Shown here one piece after another: positions 1-15,185 of a stretch of DNA of 64,000 bases. The first letter of the stretch is position 1. The number at the start of each line of letters is the position of its first letter. Under the pieces are notes generated by a model. That model ran no database searches. It saw only the letters and a program-made list of their open reading frames with translations, and was not told the DNA's origin. A program made the position numbers and the translations under genes. Origin of the DNA: Pleodorina starrii (lineage: Eukaryota > Chlorophyta > Chlorophyceae > Chlamydomonadales > Volvocaceae); contig BRXU01000003.1 in assembly GCA_030267565.1 (NCBI GenBank), positions 744,001 through 808,000 on the forward strand. Direction: 5' to 3'.

Positions 1-299
1 CGGCTTGCATGAACCCTTTTGCAGTGGACCCATGGACCCATGGCTTGCTCGCCTTCGCGGCGGGTGGCGCGGCGAGGGCGGCGAAGCGCCTTCCGATCCC
101 CGCCCTGAGACGCGCCGCCACCCGCTCCAGGGGCACCCCTGCGTCAGTCTTGCTGGGTCAGTTTGCAACTGACAGCAACAGCGCTAGCGCCTAGCGCCTA
201 GCGCTAGCGCTAGCGCCAATGCTGTGCCGTGGGCTGTTCCGCTGCGGTTCGTCAAGCAGCTGTTTTCGCCCCCGCACCGCCCCTGGTCCCCACCGGCCC

Positions 300-357
300 A
301 CCACACCGCACCGCACCGCACCGCACCACACCGCACCGCACCGCACCGCACCGCACC
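300..357. repeat. ACCGC pentanucleotide array
   Basis: About eleven near-perfect copies of a CCGCA/CCACA pentamer. The array starts exactly at the predicted splice donor of the hydrolase exon ending at 357, so it would form the first bases of the intron on the minus strand. Confidence 0.85.
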
Positions 358-1508
358 ATGGAATGGCCCCCGCAGAACCATGGAATGGCCCCCGTCGCCG
401 CCGTCTCGGGCCAGGAGCCGGCCGCCTCCCTCAGTACCGCCTTAGGACGATGGGGAAGAGTGAAGAGCGGAGAATGGGTAGTGGGTGGTGAAACGGCGAG
501 GCGTGAGGAGAGGCGAGGGTGTACACGGGAAAGGGTCCCAGGAAGGGTAACGGTAGGGGGGTGCTGCCTGGCTGTGCGTAAACGATGGGCTGTGCTACCC
601 GGGGGATGCCGCGGGGGGGAGGGGGGGTCATGGTCATCAGGACGAACCCGCAGCGAAGGAACGGAGACGCGTGCCAAGGGGTGCGTAAGGGAGGGTAAAA
701 ACGATACCGCGGCGAAGGAACGTAGGCGACCGAGAACCCATGCCAAGGGATACGTAAGGGAGGGTCAACGGTGACGGGGGGCTCCGGCATGGGAGGATCA
801 TGCAGGTGTGGGCTGTGGAGGCGTCATCAGCGGAAGGGGTCACAAGCGGAAGAGGGGTTTTGTTTTCGGCCCCGTGCACCCATAGCCCACGACCCATGGG
901 TCATAAGGACCCGGCGGCGCGCGGGTTGTGTGGACTCGGCGGGGCGGGGCCTCCGCTGCCCTTGCCGTACGTGTGTACGTCAACGGTGCACACCTGGAAG
1001 GCGGCGACGCGGGTGGGCAGGTGCAGAGTACGGCAAGTGAACCGCACGCATGCCACGCCGGCAGCCGCCAGCGCCGACGCCAGGCGAGGCAGGTAGCCGC
1101 TGTCCATGTCGCCGCCCGCGCCATGGGTCAGTACCACGACCGCCACCACAGGAGCGCTGCGGGCGTGGCGAGTTACCAGAGCGGGCAGTCAGTCGCAACT
1201 GCCAAAATATACGGGACAAGGCCTGCGCGCGCACACACACACACATGCGCGCGCCTCCACTATTGTCTCCACCAAGCGCAGCATCCCCACCCCCCTGGGT
1301 GTGTTTAGCGCTGGGCCTATCCGTGGCCTCCTGGGCCTATCCGTGGCCTCCTGGGCACCAAGACGATGAAAGCCTTGTCCCCCGGTGATTATCCGCGCTG
1401 CTCAAGCCCGAGGTCGCCCGCCAGGGGCCAGGCGTACCAGCCGGAGCAGGAGCCTCCTGGCAGCGTGAGCTTGACTGGCACGGGCGGCTTGCCGGCCTTG
1501 AACTCGAC
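357..1508 (-). CDS. TEX30/KANL3-type alpha/beta hydrolase (partial)
   Basis: Three phase-compatible exons are visible on the minus strand: 1508-1438, 1156-994 and 440-357. The first gives a strand beginning VEFKAGKPPVPVKLTLPGG. The second carries LTHGAGGDMDSGYLPRLA and VACVRFTCR, which match the THGAxGDM and FTC signatures of the TEX30/KANL3 branch of the alpha/beta hydrolase fold. The third ends in FCGGHSM, the position of the G-G-x-S-M nucleophile elbow. The junctions close in frame (phases 2, 0, 0). The family is poorly characterised biochemically, and animal KANL3 is a subunit of a histone acetyltransferase complex. The start exon and the C-terminal exons with the Asp and His of the triad were not found. 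The gene may run off the left edge. The intron after the third exon begins with a GGTGC-type pentamer array. Confident in the family, not in completeness. Confidence 0.7.
891..902. repeat. GACCCRYGGGTC dispersed palindrome, reference copy
   Basis: First of at least 13 perfect copies: 891, 4217, 18752, 19954, 24894, 25820, 25871, 26672, 26688, 48814, 49000, 49328 and 52093 (start positions). Seven are in introns, two intergenic and four in kinesin exons. The central two bases vary (AT, GT, GC, AC) but always preserve the palindrome. Confidence 0.9.
1311..1353. repeat. Short tandem duplication
   Basis: Two head-to-tail copies of a roughly 20-bp unit (CTGGGCCTATCCGTGGCCTC) lie within the intron of the TEX30-like gene. 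Confidence 0.8.
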
Positions 1509-3016
1509 CTCTTTTGACAATTCCCTGATTCCAGCCAGCTTGTCGGAAAGACAAACGGTTTGTTGCTTTGTTTTTTTTGCAAGGCTTCAAGAAATGCCAA
1601 GTTCGTTGTGCGTGCTCTTGCCAAACTTGCCGATGTGGAAGCTGCGGAACCACGATGTTCCTATGGTGTTTGCAAGCTTATGTATGTTTGTGGTGAAGGG
1701 CGTCGATAGGTGTCCGCAAAAGTGTGGAAGCGGTTAATACGGCCCATCATGGTCATCGGGACCAACTGACACTGTACGACGACCACTCACGTCTCTCGAC
1801 GTCTCGAGCTCCCGAAACTTTCGGGCGCTCGATGATGGCACATCGTACCATTTCAAGTTAGAACCTGGCTTCCCTTTCTCATTAATAAGCTTTTATGCTT
1901 CATGAAACCTGGAGGCGTTATAAACCGTTTTCGATAGATCTACTTGCGCCTGACGGCATCTGAAAACTCCAATGCTGCCGGCCGGCCTACTTTCATGCTT
2001 GTACCCTCACGCGTCCTATCTTGTTCCTGTCTGTTACTGCCTACGTGCGCTCAGATGCGCTCCTTTAGACCGATATCACATAAGCGGGTTGCTCCCCGGT
2101 CAAAGTACATGACCTCAACCACTAGGGTTTGGGGCGGCCGCCCAGATCCCCCTCCCTCCCGGGAGTGCAGCGCTTCTCCAGCGTGCACCAGGTGTTGCGG
2201 ATGGGTACGGCGGAGAGGGGCGGAGCCCCAAAGCATTGCGATGTTACTCGGCAACGTGTTTGCCTCACACCTTGGGACATGTGGAGTTGCACACGTAACG
2301 ACGCGGATCCGAGGGTTACGGCAGATGGGCAAGGCGAGACCTGCACGGCCTCGAAGCGGCTCGAAATCCGCGACGCGGAGCACGACGCATCATACGAGGT
2401 CGTACGCTTCACGCTTCATGAATATTTCGATTCAGATCAAACCCTGAAGGATCATCGGTGCATATCTCAGAAAGCATGTTCCTTGCCAGCGCGTCAGCGG
2501 GTAACGTGTTAGTAAATTGCGTACGGTACAATCCTGCCTATGCGCCGCTCTTTGCCCTGCAGGCAACGCTGTCTACCGCTGCCAATTGCAGCAAATAAGA
2601 GCCATCTCCAGCAGGAGCCGTGCAGGCAGCTGGGGATGCCTTTGATTCTAGAAGCTCGTGTTTACAAGCTTAAAGCTCCGCAGTCCGCACCGCCACGCCC
2701 TGCTACAACGTGCGTCCTGCCTTGCATACAATAACCCAATGTCATGCACCTGGTCTTGATCCTGGTGTATCATGAATATTGTGGCTGACTCAATTTCATT
2801 GGTTTCGAAGCGAACGCGTACGAGTGCGATCGGCCGGCTGACACGAAGTTGACGACTCCGAATGGGTTGTGCCCCGAGACTTGCGTGAGCATCTCAAAAA
2901 GTCCGTCCTCAATAATAAGGCACACCCCTCGCACATCGAATCAGCCCTGCAACTGCTTATCAGGGCCGCCGGAAGACATTTCAAGCTTCTACACATAGTT
3001 ATTTAGACTTTTGGCC
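1509..3016. other. No gene recognised
   Basis: The missing first exon of the hydrolase (minus strand) and the promoter of the PAM71-like gene (plus strand) should lie here. Open frames are short and show no recognisable motif or consistent splice chain. Confidence 0.5.
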
Positions 3017-6000
3017 ATGTTGAGAAATTGTGGGGCTGGAAGTGTATGCCGGGTTCGTTCTCGAACTCAACTTCGCGTTGCTGCAGTTAGTGGACTCTCT
3101 CCATGCATTTTTAGGCACACATCCAATGTAATAGGGTTACGAGCGCCCACTCCTCAGCCGGATGCAAAGCTAGGCTCTGTCCGGGCCGATGGCGATATCC
3201 GTTGCCGCTCGAGCGCTGGCGCCGGGTCAAGCATTCAGCCCGATGCTGGTTCGAACAAGTGAGTTGCCAGGGTAGAATGATTGCAAGCAGGGATTTTTTC
3301 GCGTCACTTTTGCAGGCGGAAATGGGGTTTGGTTGACGCGCAGGAGCGGAAGCCCGTTGCCCTGGATCCTTATGGGCCTCTCTGCTGTGGCGTTGGGCGC
3401 ATATATCATGTCGGAGCCGGGTCAGGCATTGAAGGTGGGCAATCGGACCTGCTTGCCCGCAACCAACGGTCTCGGCAGGCTCCGACAGCCCCGCTCCGCC
3501 ACCGCAGGAGGTGTTGATTAATGGGCCGCTAGGAAAGTCGGGTTTTTTCGCGGCGTTCTCTCTAATCTTCTTATCGGAGATCGGCGATAAGACGTTCTTC
3601 ATCGCGGCGCTGCTCGCCATGAAGATTGGCAGGTGGATGTCGTTCTTCGGCAGCGTCAGCGCGCTTGCAGTCATGACCGTCATCTCCGTCGCCATCGGCG
3701 CCATCTGCTCGCGCGTCCCCGATGCGCTAAAGAGCTCCATCCCCGTCGGCGAGCTGGCCGGTATCGCGCTGCTGGTCTTCTTCGGCATCAAAACGCTGCG
3801 GGTAAGACCAAGCTCCTCGGCCCCGTAGAGCGCCTCCCTCCTCCTCGCTGTCACCCAGCGGACTCCAACCGCACTCACAACCGCACTTAAAAGTACGCTT
3901 CCCGCTCTTGCCGTCAAGAGGCGTCGCGCACGCGGGCACTTGACCAGCGTGCCGCCATCCAGGCCGCCGTATTGGGCCATGCTCTTACTTGAGGGATCAC
4001 GTGTCCCTGAGCCAGATGGCCGCAACCGCAAATCGTATCCCGCCGGAACGCTAATGACAGCACTGCCTGTAGAAGTAAGGGGGCGCACCCGCCGGCGGTG
4101 CGGATGGAGCCAGCAGGGCGAGATACCGTACACGGTACACCCACGGCCCCATGCCGGGCCTGTGTGGACCACGTGTCTGGGCGATGTGGGTGGTCGCTGT
4201 GACCAGCTGCGAAACCGACCCGTGGGTCCACGACCCGCGACCAACAAGCCCACCACCGCGCGCCCCGTCGCCCAGCACCGGCAGCCTGGCTGCCTTGAGC
4301 TGTTGGCCATCTGGGTCGCAACGCAACAGAGGGCTTCGCCTATCGACGGCGACGCGGCCCACCCGGATGGGGACGGGCCGCGGTCTGGCCAGGGGGGCGC
4401 CTGAGGACGGGCGCGGACGCGGATGTGTGGGGAGGGGGTAGGGCGTAAGCGGCTCAGCGGTCAGCGCCCCCCCTTGCGCAGAGCCTCCGGGAGGCCACCG
4501 CGGGCAGTGAGAGACGGGGCACCTGGGCGCAGCGGGGCGGTGAGGGCGCCGTGGCAGCAGCCCGGTGGGTGGGTGCCCCGGCCCGGCCGCGCACACGTGC
4601 CCGCAGCTTGCAGCGGCGAGAGCCCCGCTTGGCCAAACCTCTCTGGGCGGCACCAAAAGCCCGCGCCCCTTGCGCCCGCGCCCCGAGTGGCAAAATACCC
4701 GTACTGCACTGGCCGGCCGCCTGTTGACCCCGGGTGCCGCTCCGTTCGGCTCTTGCGAACCCGCCGTCGCGAGCCCGCTCCCACTGCCCTACTGTCGTGT
4801 CGCTACGGCTGCTGCTGCTGTTCGGTCCCTTCGCCCACATTGGGACATTGCCCGCCTCGATGCCACTCGCTTCGGCTCGCCATTCGGTTTGTTCCATTGG
4901 GTTGTGTCCCATCCATTCGGCGGCTGTGCACAGGACGGCCTGTCGAAGCCCGAGGAGGGCCCCTCCACCGCCGACGAGGAGCTGGCTGACGCGGAGAGTG
5001 CGGTGCAGCAGGTGGAGGGCGGCAAGGCGAAGCAGCAGTCGCCGCTGGCGGTGTTTTTCGAGGTGGCCACACTCATCTTCCTGGCGGAGTGGGGGGACAG
5101 GTGGGTGGGTGGGCTCGGAGTTCCTGGTGGGTTGAGATCTTGATACAAGGACAGCAGCAACGAGAGCTTGCGGGTGGGTGGGTGGGTTGGGCTGGGGACG
5201 ATACGGCCATAGGGCCCCGTGGGCGGAAAGAGAGGAGGACGTCAGCCCCCGAGAGCGGGCCCCAGCGGCTTGTGCGGTCTGGTGGTGGGGTGGTGGACCT
5301 GGTGGTGGGTGGGTGGGTGGGGGGTTGTTGGCTCGGGCTGTGCCCGCCAGGGGTCGATGGTGCTGGACAAACGTGCAAATACTGCTCGCCCACCCCGCGC
5401 CGCGCCACCCCGGTCCCCCCTGGAGCAACACTTTAATATCTGCATCCCGCCTTCCAGCGCGCGCCCCGTCCCCGTCGCCTGCAAGCAAGTTAGACATCCG
5501 TCGTTAGAAATTGGGGGGGGCTGACCACCCACTGGCCGCCCCTCCTTGTCCCGCCTTGCCTGGAGGCCCAGCTTGGGCTGTCCCTCCCTCCTGTCTCCCC
5601 CCCCCTTGTCTGTCTCCCCCCCTTGTCTGTCCCGCGCCTGTCCCTACGTGCTCCTTCCACCGGTGCAACGTTCACCCTCGCCCTCACCGCCAACCTCGCC
5701 CTCACCGCCACCCTTTTTGCCCTTATGCCCGCGCTCACCCTGGCCCCCACCCCCCCGCCTGTACCCACATCCACGGACATCCATTGCACCCCACCCCTAA
5801 CGCCGTCTCCGTCCCTTCGCTGCGGCATCGTTCTTCTTACCACCAAACTGTACACCACATCGCACGCTGAAAGCCACACCTTATTGGTATCGTCCACCAC
5901 CTGGTTTGCTTGTCTGTGTATGCATGTGTATATTCTGTGTATGCATGTGTGTATGCATGCGTGTATATGTGAATGCATGTGTGTATGCATGTGTATGCAT

Positions 6001-6273
6001 GTATGTATGTGTGTATGCATGTGTATGCAACTATGCTTGTGTGCTTGTGTGTTTCCCTGCCTCAGGTCCATGTTGGCCACCATCGCGCTGGGGGCCGCTC
6101 AGAACCCGGTGGGGGTGGCGGTGGGGGCCATCGGGGGACACGCGATCGCCACGGGCATCGCCGTGCTGGGCGGCGGCATCGCCAGCAAGTACGTTTCGGA
6201 GCGCACCGTCAACATCGTCAGCGGACTGCTGTTCCTGCTCTTTGCGGCGGCCACGGCATTCAGCATGTTCTGA
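3017..6273 (+). CDS. CGLD1: PAM71/CGLD1-like GDT1 (UPF0016) cation transporter, chloroplast
   Basis: Five exons join in frame: 3017-3258, 3344-3434, 3508-3801, 4934-5100 and 6066-6273, giving 333 aa. The first ~80 residues are Arg/Ser-rich and look like a transit peptide. A hydrophobic segment follows ([17 protein letters not shown]). The two GDT1 repeats each carry the hallmark E-x-G-D-[KR]-[TS]: EIGDKT near residue 135 and EWGDRS near 262. They are separated by an acidic loop ([16 protein letters not shown]). Six or seven membrane helices are evident, and the protein ends in [15 protein letters not shown]. In plants PAM71, and in Chlamydomonas CGLD1, members of this family supply Mn2+ (and affect Ca2+) across the thylakoid membrane for photosystem II. 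The envelope paralogue CMT1 is the main alternative. The exon 2 and 3 acceptors were chosen because only they keep frame; nearer AGs introduce stops. Confidence 0.9.
4217..4228. repeat. GACCCRYGGGTC palindrome (intron copy)
   Basis: Perfect copy GACCCGTGGGTC in intron 3 of the PAM71-like gene. It belongs to the dispersed palindrome family described at 891-902. Confidence 0.85.
5905..6050. repeat. TGTATGCA-type microsatellite in last intron
   Basis: Alternating purine-pyrimidine run built from TGTATGCATG units, ending about 15 bp before the last-exon acceptor of the PAM71-like gene. Confidence 0.85.
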
Positions 6274-6342
6274 GCTTGAGCGGGGGGGGGGGGAGATGGC
6301 CACACGCAAGCATGCAGCGTTCATCTGGAGTGAGTGAGCATG

Positions 6343-6465
6343 TGCAGGTGCAGGTGCAGCAGCAGCGGCATAAGCAGCAGCATTAGCACCAGCAGCGGCG
6401 GCATCAGCAGCAGCAATAGCAGCAGCAGCGGCAGCAGCAGTGGCGGCGGCGGCGGCGGAGAGTGG
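6343..6465. repeat. CAG/CGG-rich trinucleotide tract in 3' region
   Basis: Interrupted GCA/GCG trinucleotides starting about 70 bp after the PAM71-like stop codon, probably within its 3' untranslated region. Confidence 0.8.
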
Positions 6466-9093
6466 CTATAGCGAAGGCGAGGATGGCGGGGGAGCCCGGC
6501 GGGCGCCGGAAGGCCGACGGGGCGGGGGACGACGGCGGCGTCTTCCATCCTGCTGCGTGGTTGGTGGTTGGTGGGGCGTGCGCTGAGAGATCTCATCCGT
6601 CCGGGTAATGGGCAGATCCTGGATCCAGGGTCTCGTTTGGGCGGGGGCGGGAGCGGCGGCCGGCATCATGGGGCACGTTCGGGCGGCGGCGGCCGGAAGG
6701 GGTGTGCGCGGCGGCTAGCGAAAGGTGTGGCCGGGCCAGACCAGCGCCTGGGCCCGCACTCGCGATTGCATTCGTGCGATTGCATTCGTGCTTAGGAAGG
6801 AAGGAGGGAAGGAAGGATTGTGCGAAGGCGCTGGCCACTCGCGAAGGTTTCGGAGCTGTGGGCTGGACCCGGCGGCCGCGCTCAAGGCCGTACTCCTGAC
6901 CTGGTTCCCTCAGCTGAGGGGAGCTGTGGGGAGAGCTGTGGTCGGCGGCACTGCCGTGCCGGCCAGCTGCCGTTTGCATGTCGTACCGCCGTCGTACTGC
7001 CTTGTGGAGTTTGAAAGAAAGCGCGTGTGACCTTTTGACCATGACCCTGACGATACATGGCGGCATTTCGGACAGTTAGCACGCCGGAGCCTGCGCTGCG
7101 AATCGACCTCCATTTCCGGATCCAGCCTCGGAAGGGCCACTGACGCAGTGGCGATGGCTGCGTCCGAGAAGAGCCAGTGCATCTTTCTCCAAGCAGCGAG
7201 CGGTGGTCGTCTGTCTGGTGGGCCGGCTTAGGACGCTGTAGCGATGCTAATCGTGTGATTGTTTGGGGTGCAGTTGCGGAGGCGGGGAGCAGTCTTGTGG
7301 CGGAGGGAGCGAGCCTCGTTAGAGCAGCGCGTCAACCGGGCATACGGCTGTCAAGCCGGGGGGCGAGGGAGTGCGACGCGCGGTTGCTGGAGAGTTGTCG
7401 GACGTGAATGGCGGTGCTGGTTCGGCGAAGGGGTCATGGTGCGTGTGCGAAGAATGACGTCCTGGAATCTGTGTGTGTATGTGTGTGTGTGTGTGTGTGC
7501 GAAGAACGTCATCCACTGCCATGTGCATCCGCACGGTCCGGTGGGGATGCGCGTGGCAGTTCGTTTTGTCAGGCCACGGCCTGTACGATGTACCGTACAT
7601 TTTGCTCGTGACGCACGCGAGAGGTGTCCTGGGTTTCGGCCGTGACACGGGTGCGCGGTGGGTTGCTGTACTGGTGTACTGATCAAGACACCGGTATTGT
7701 ACGGACTAGTGCCAAGGGCTAGAGGTACCGTAAACATGACCGGGATCCTGCCAGGGGGTGTCGTGTGTCATCGGACGCCGTTCGCGCGCACTCTTGTTAA
7801 CCCGTCCTCCTCCTTTGGCCTTTGGGATTGCAGCGGACATTTCTTTACCGTGGTTGGTAGGGTAGAACAACGATACCGAGCTGTGGTCGGTAGGGTAGAA
7901 CAACGATACCGAGCTTCTCGTGCTCCGTTCGATAGCGTTGGTTTTGGTTTGCAAGCCATCAGAGGGCTTGCATGATCAGCGCTGTCACGTCGTCCTGAAA
8001 GGTTCGAAGCACGGGTGGGTCTTCCCCTCCCCCACATCACTGAGAGCCTGCCAGGCAGCCTGGGTAGTCGAGGTGCAGGTGCCCGCGCACGTTGTTACAC
8101 GTGCAACATTAATGGCACACCGCTGTTGCGGCCCCTTCTCATCTTCCAAATTAAGTTTGGATGCCGAAAACGAGCTGCCACCTAAACCCAACGCTCTTTG
8201 CTGGCACAATGCGTTCGTCACATAATCGAGTGCGAAGAATGCGAAGTCCCGTGCTGGCTCCAGGCACAGATAGCCAGGCCTCGCCGAATGGCTTCGGCGC
8301 CGAGGCGTCGAGCACGTTCCACGTTTATCACCACACACCCGATCTACTTGGCATCGTCTGCCTGTGATCAACGCAGCCACGTCTTCTTCGACTGACAGCA
8401 ACTGCGCTGGCGGTGGCGCGCAGCCGAAATGTAACTGACGGCGATGACACGCGCCATGTCCATACGCCGAAGGGCAAAAAGCGATGGACAGGCATCACCC
8501 ACCGTTGATACTATTGCGCGCGGCCTCGGCCTCAGCACCCGCCCTGCTCTAGGCCAGCTGCACATCCGCTGCCAGGCTGCGCTTACCTGCCGTCCACACC
8601 AATCAATTGCACATCACACCCTCCCCACGCTGCCGCGAGGCCTCTGGTGGCCGACAGGGGCAACGAGCGGCCGCTGCCAGGGCCCCCGCCCACCGCCGCC
8701 GGCAAACGCCCCGAACGCCCACCGCACTAGCTGTCTGCACGCAAATCCGCGCCGCGCCTGTCAGATGACACGCGCGCGGGCTCATACGAACAGCGCCAGC
8801 AAAGCTCACGCCCTCGCCAGGCCCCGTCCAGCCACAGCCTCCGCAATGGCCGTCGCCTGAACAGCCCACAAGTATCCACCAACACCGCTCAAAACACGCA
8901 GCTGCCCTTAGCGAGCCTCCTCAGCGCGATCCTGCCGTCCACCTCAGGAGAACCCTTCCCGCCCGGCCCACGCCCACCTTACTCCAACCCAATCCAACCC
9001 CCAGACGGGCCACCCACCGGCACCCGCAGACGCTTCCTTACTTGCGCCGCGACGGCACCAGCAGAGTCGGCCAGTTTCCTGGCAGTGGTGCGT
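6466..9093. other. No gene recognised; contains a 33-bp tandem duplication
   Basis: This is convergent intergenic space between the PAM71-like gene and uS5c. It holds a GT microsatellite near 7470-7500. Two adjacent 33-bp units at 7850-7882 and 7883-7915 differ at one base. Open frames show no family motifs. Confidence 0.55.
9039..9060. repeat. Duplicate of the uS5c C-terminal coding end
   Basis: A 22-base string identical to 9095-9116, the last codons and stop of uS5c (VPSRRK-stop), recurs 56 bp downstream in the 3' region. Confidence 0.8.
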
Positions 9094-13708
<4,615 letters not shown>

Positions 13709-15185
13709 GACTGGTTTGTGGCGGCCTGGACAAATGTAAAATTGGCCGCAACTAACCCTGCCTGCCAAAAGTCCTTCCTATCGCAGGGATTCGCTGGAAA
13801 GACGCTATCACGAGTGGGCAGGGGAGAAAATTTTGTGGCTCTCCTAGCCGGGCCTTATGCGATTAAGCAGAGTGCCTCACTGCCTCTGATTGGACAATCC
13901 GCTCCAAGCTTACGCCTAATTCAGGGCTAGATAACTAAATCATATCCATATGACCTCATTATAGCCCCGCAAATCCGGCGATATAATGCTGCCCGTATCC
14001 CAAGGCTCGCCTCCCACGACAGCGGGACGGCGATCGATGTTGTCCTGCAACTCGAAAATCATTCTTTGCGGACGGACAACATCACGCAGCGCGAGGAGGC
14101 ATTCTGCCACTCGTGGTCGGGTACGTTGCAAGCCGTTGGTGTTCGGTGCGGAACGGTAAAAGCCTCACAGCTGCGTAGCTCTCGTTAAATCATAAATGAT
14201 GGCCCGCATCTCGGGACCGGAATCGGGTTTCCAACGCTCGGCAGTCGTTGTTGAAGGTTGCTACTGCCATGTCCCGGGACCCGAAGGTCTCATGGCATAC
14301 CCCCACAAGGCAGGAACAGCCTGGAATACTTTTGCTGACGCACTAGCCCTCAAAAAGTATTCTAGCTGTGCTGAGCACCGTACTAGCCCTTATCGAACAT
14401 CAGGCGCGTGCCCGCCTGCCTGCCCAGTGCCCATCTGCCTGCGTGGGCGAGGAGCGCTATCTTAGGGGGTGGGGCGTGGGCTGCAGCATTACACCGGCAT
14501 TCCCCGGCCGACACCGGGGACTTCATTCGCACTCGCCCGGGGGCTGGGGCCGGGTGGGGGCTTTAGAGGAGCGCGGTGGGGCGGCCTGGCAACACGTGGA
14601 CGCGGAACCGCTTTACGTCAGGATCGCCGAAAGGATCACGGGTATACACCTCACCCGGCGGGTATACACCTCACCCAAAACTGCCGTGGCTGAGGCCCCA
14701 TCCGCGGAAGGCGGGTCTATTAAACGACCAGAGACACGGCCCGGCAATAATAGCGTACGCGGACGTGACCTCTCCGACAAGGCGCATCTATCTAGCCGGT
14801 GTCCCACTTTCCCGCACATGCGCCCGCTGCTCCACTTGGGCGCCCATTGCCGCCGCCGCTCGCTCGCTCTGCTGTAGACCATTGCGCGCTGTGGACCAGA
14901 CCAGCCAAGCCCCTGCCTCAACGTCGCTGCATGCACACCTCCCGCTGAGGTCGCGGACGCGAGCATCAAAAGCCGCGACCCGCGACCCACCTGCACACGA
15001 ACCACTGGGACCACTGCTGGCACAGGGAGGGACTCTCGTCGGCGCCTCACGCAAACACGCACACTGGGGTTCCTGGAGGCCTCGGCTCGTGGCTTTGGAG
15101 GCTCACGTTTACACTGACACATCCGTCCCTTTCCCTGAACCGACCGCTGCCCGCCCCACCTGCCCCCGCCCTGGACTCCCGGCAG
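13709..15185. other. Divergent 5' region, no gene recognised
   Basis: This lies between the start of uS5c (minus) and the first supported exon of the next plus-strand gene, so it should hold both promoters and the missing first exon of the latter. A short tandem repeat (GGGTATACACCTCACCC, two copies) lies at about 14639-14677. Confidence 0.5.

Noticed and set aside
3111..4310. 399-codon open frame on the minus strand
   Set aside because: It is antisense to three well-supported exons of the PAM71-like gene; GC-rich coding sequence routinely leaves long antisense frames open.
5490..6083. 197-codon minus-strand frame rich in His/Ile/Cys
   Set aside because: Produced by the TGTATGCA microsatellite read antisense.
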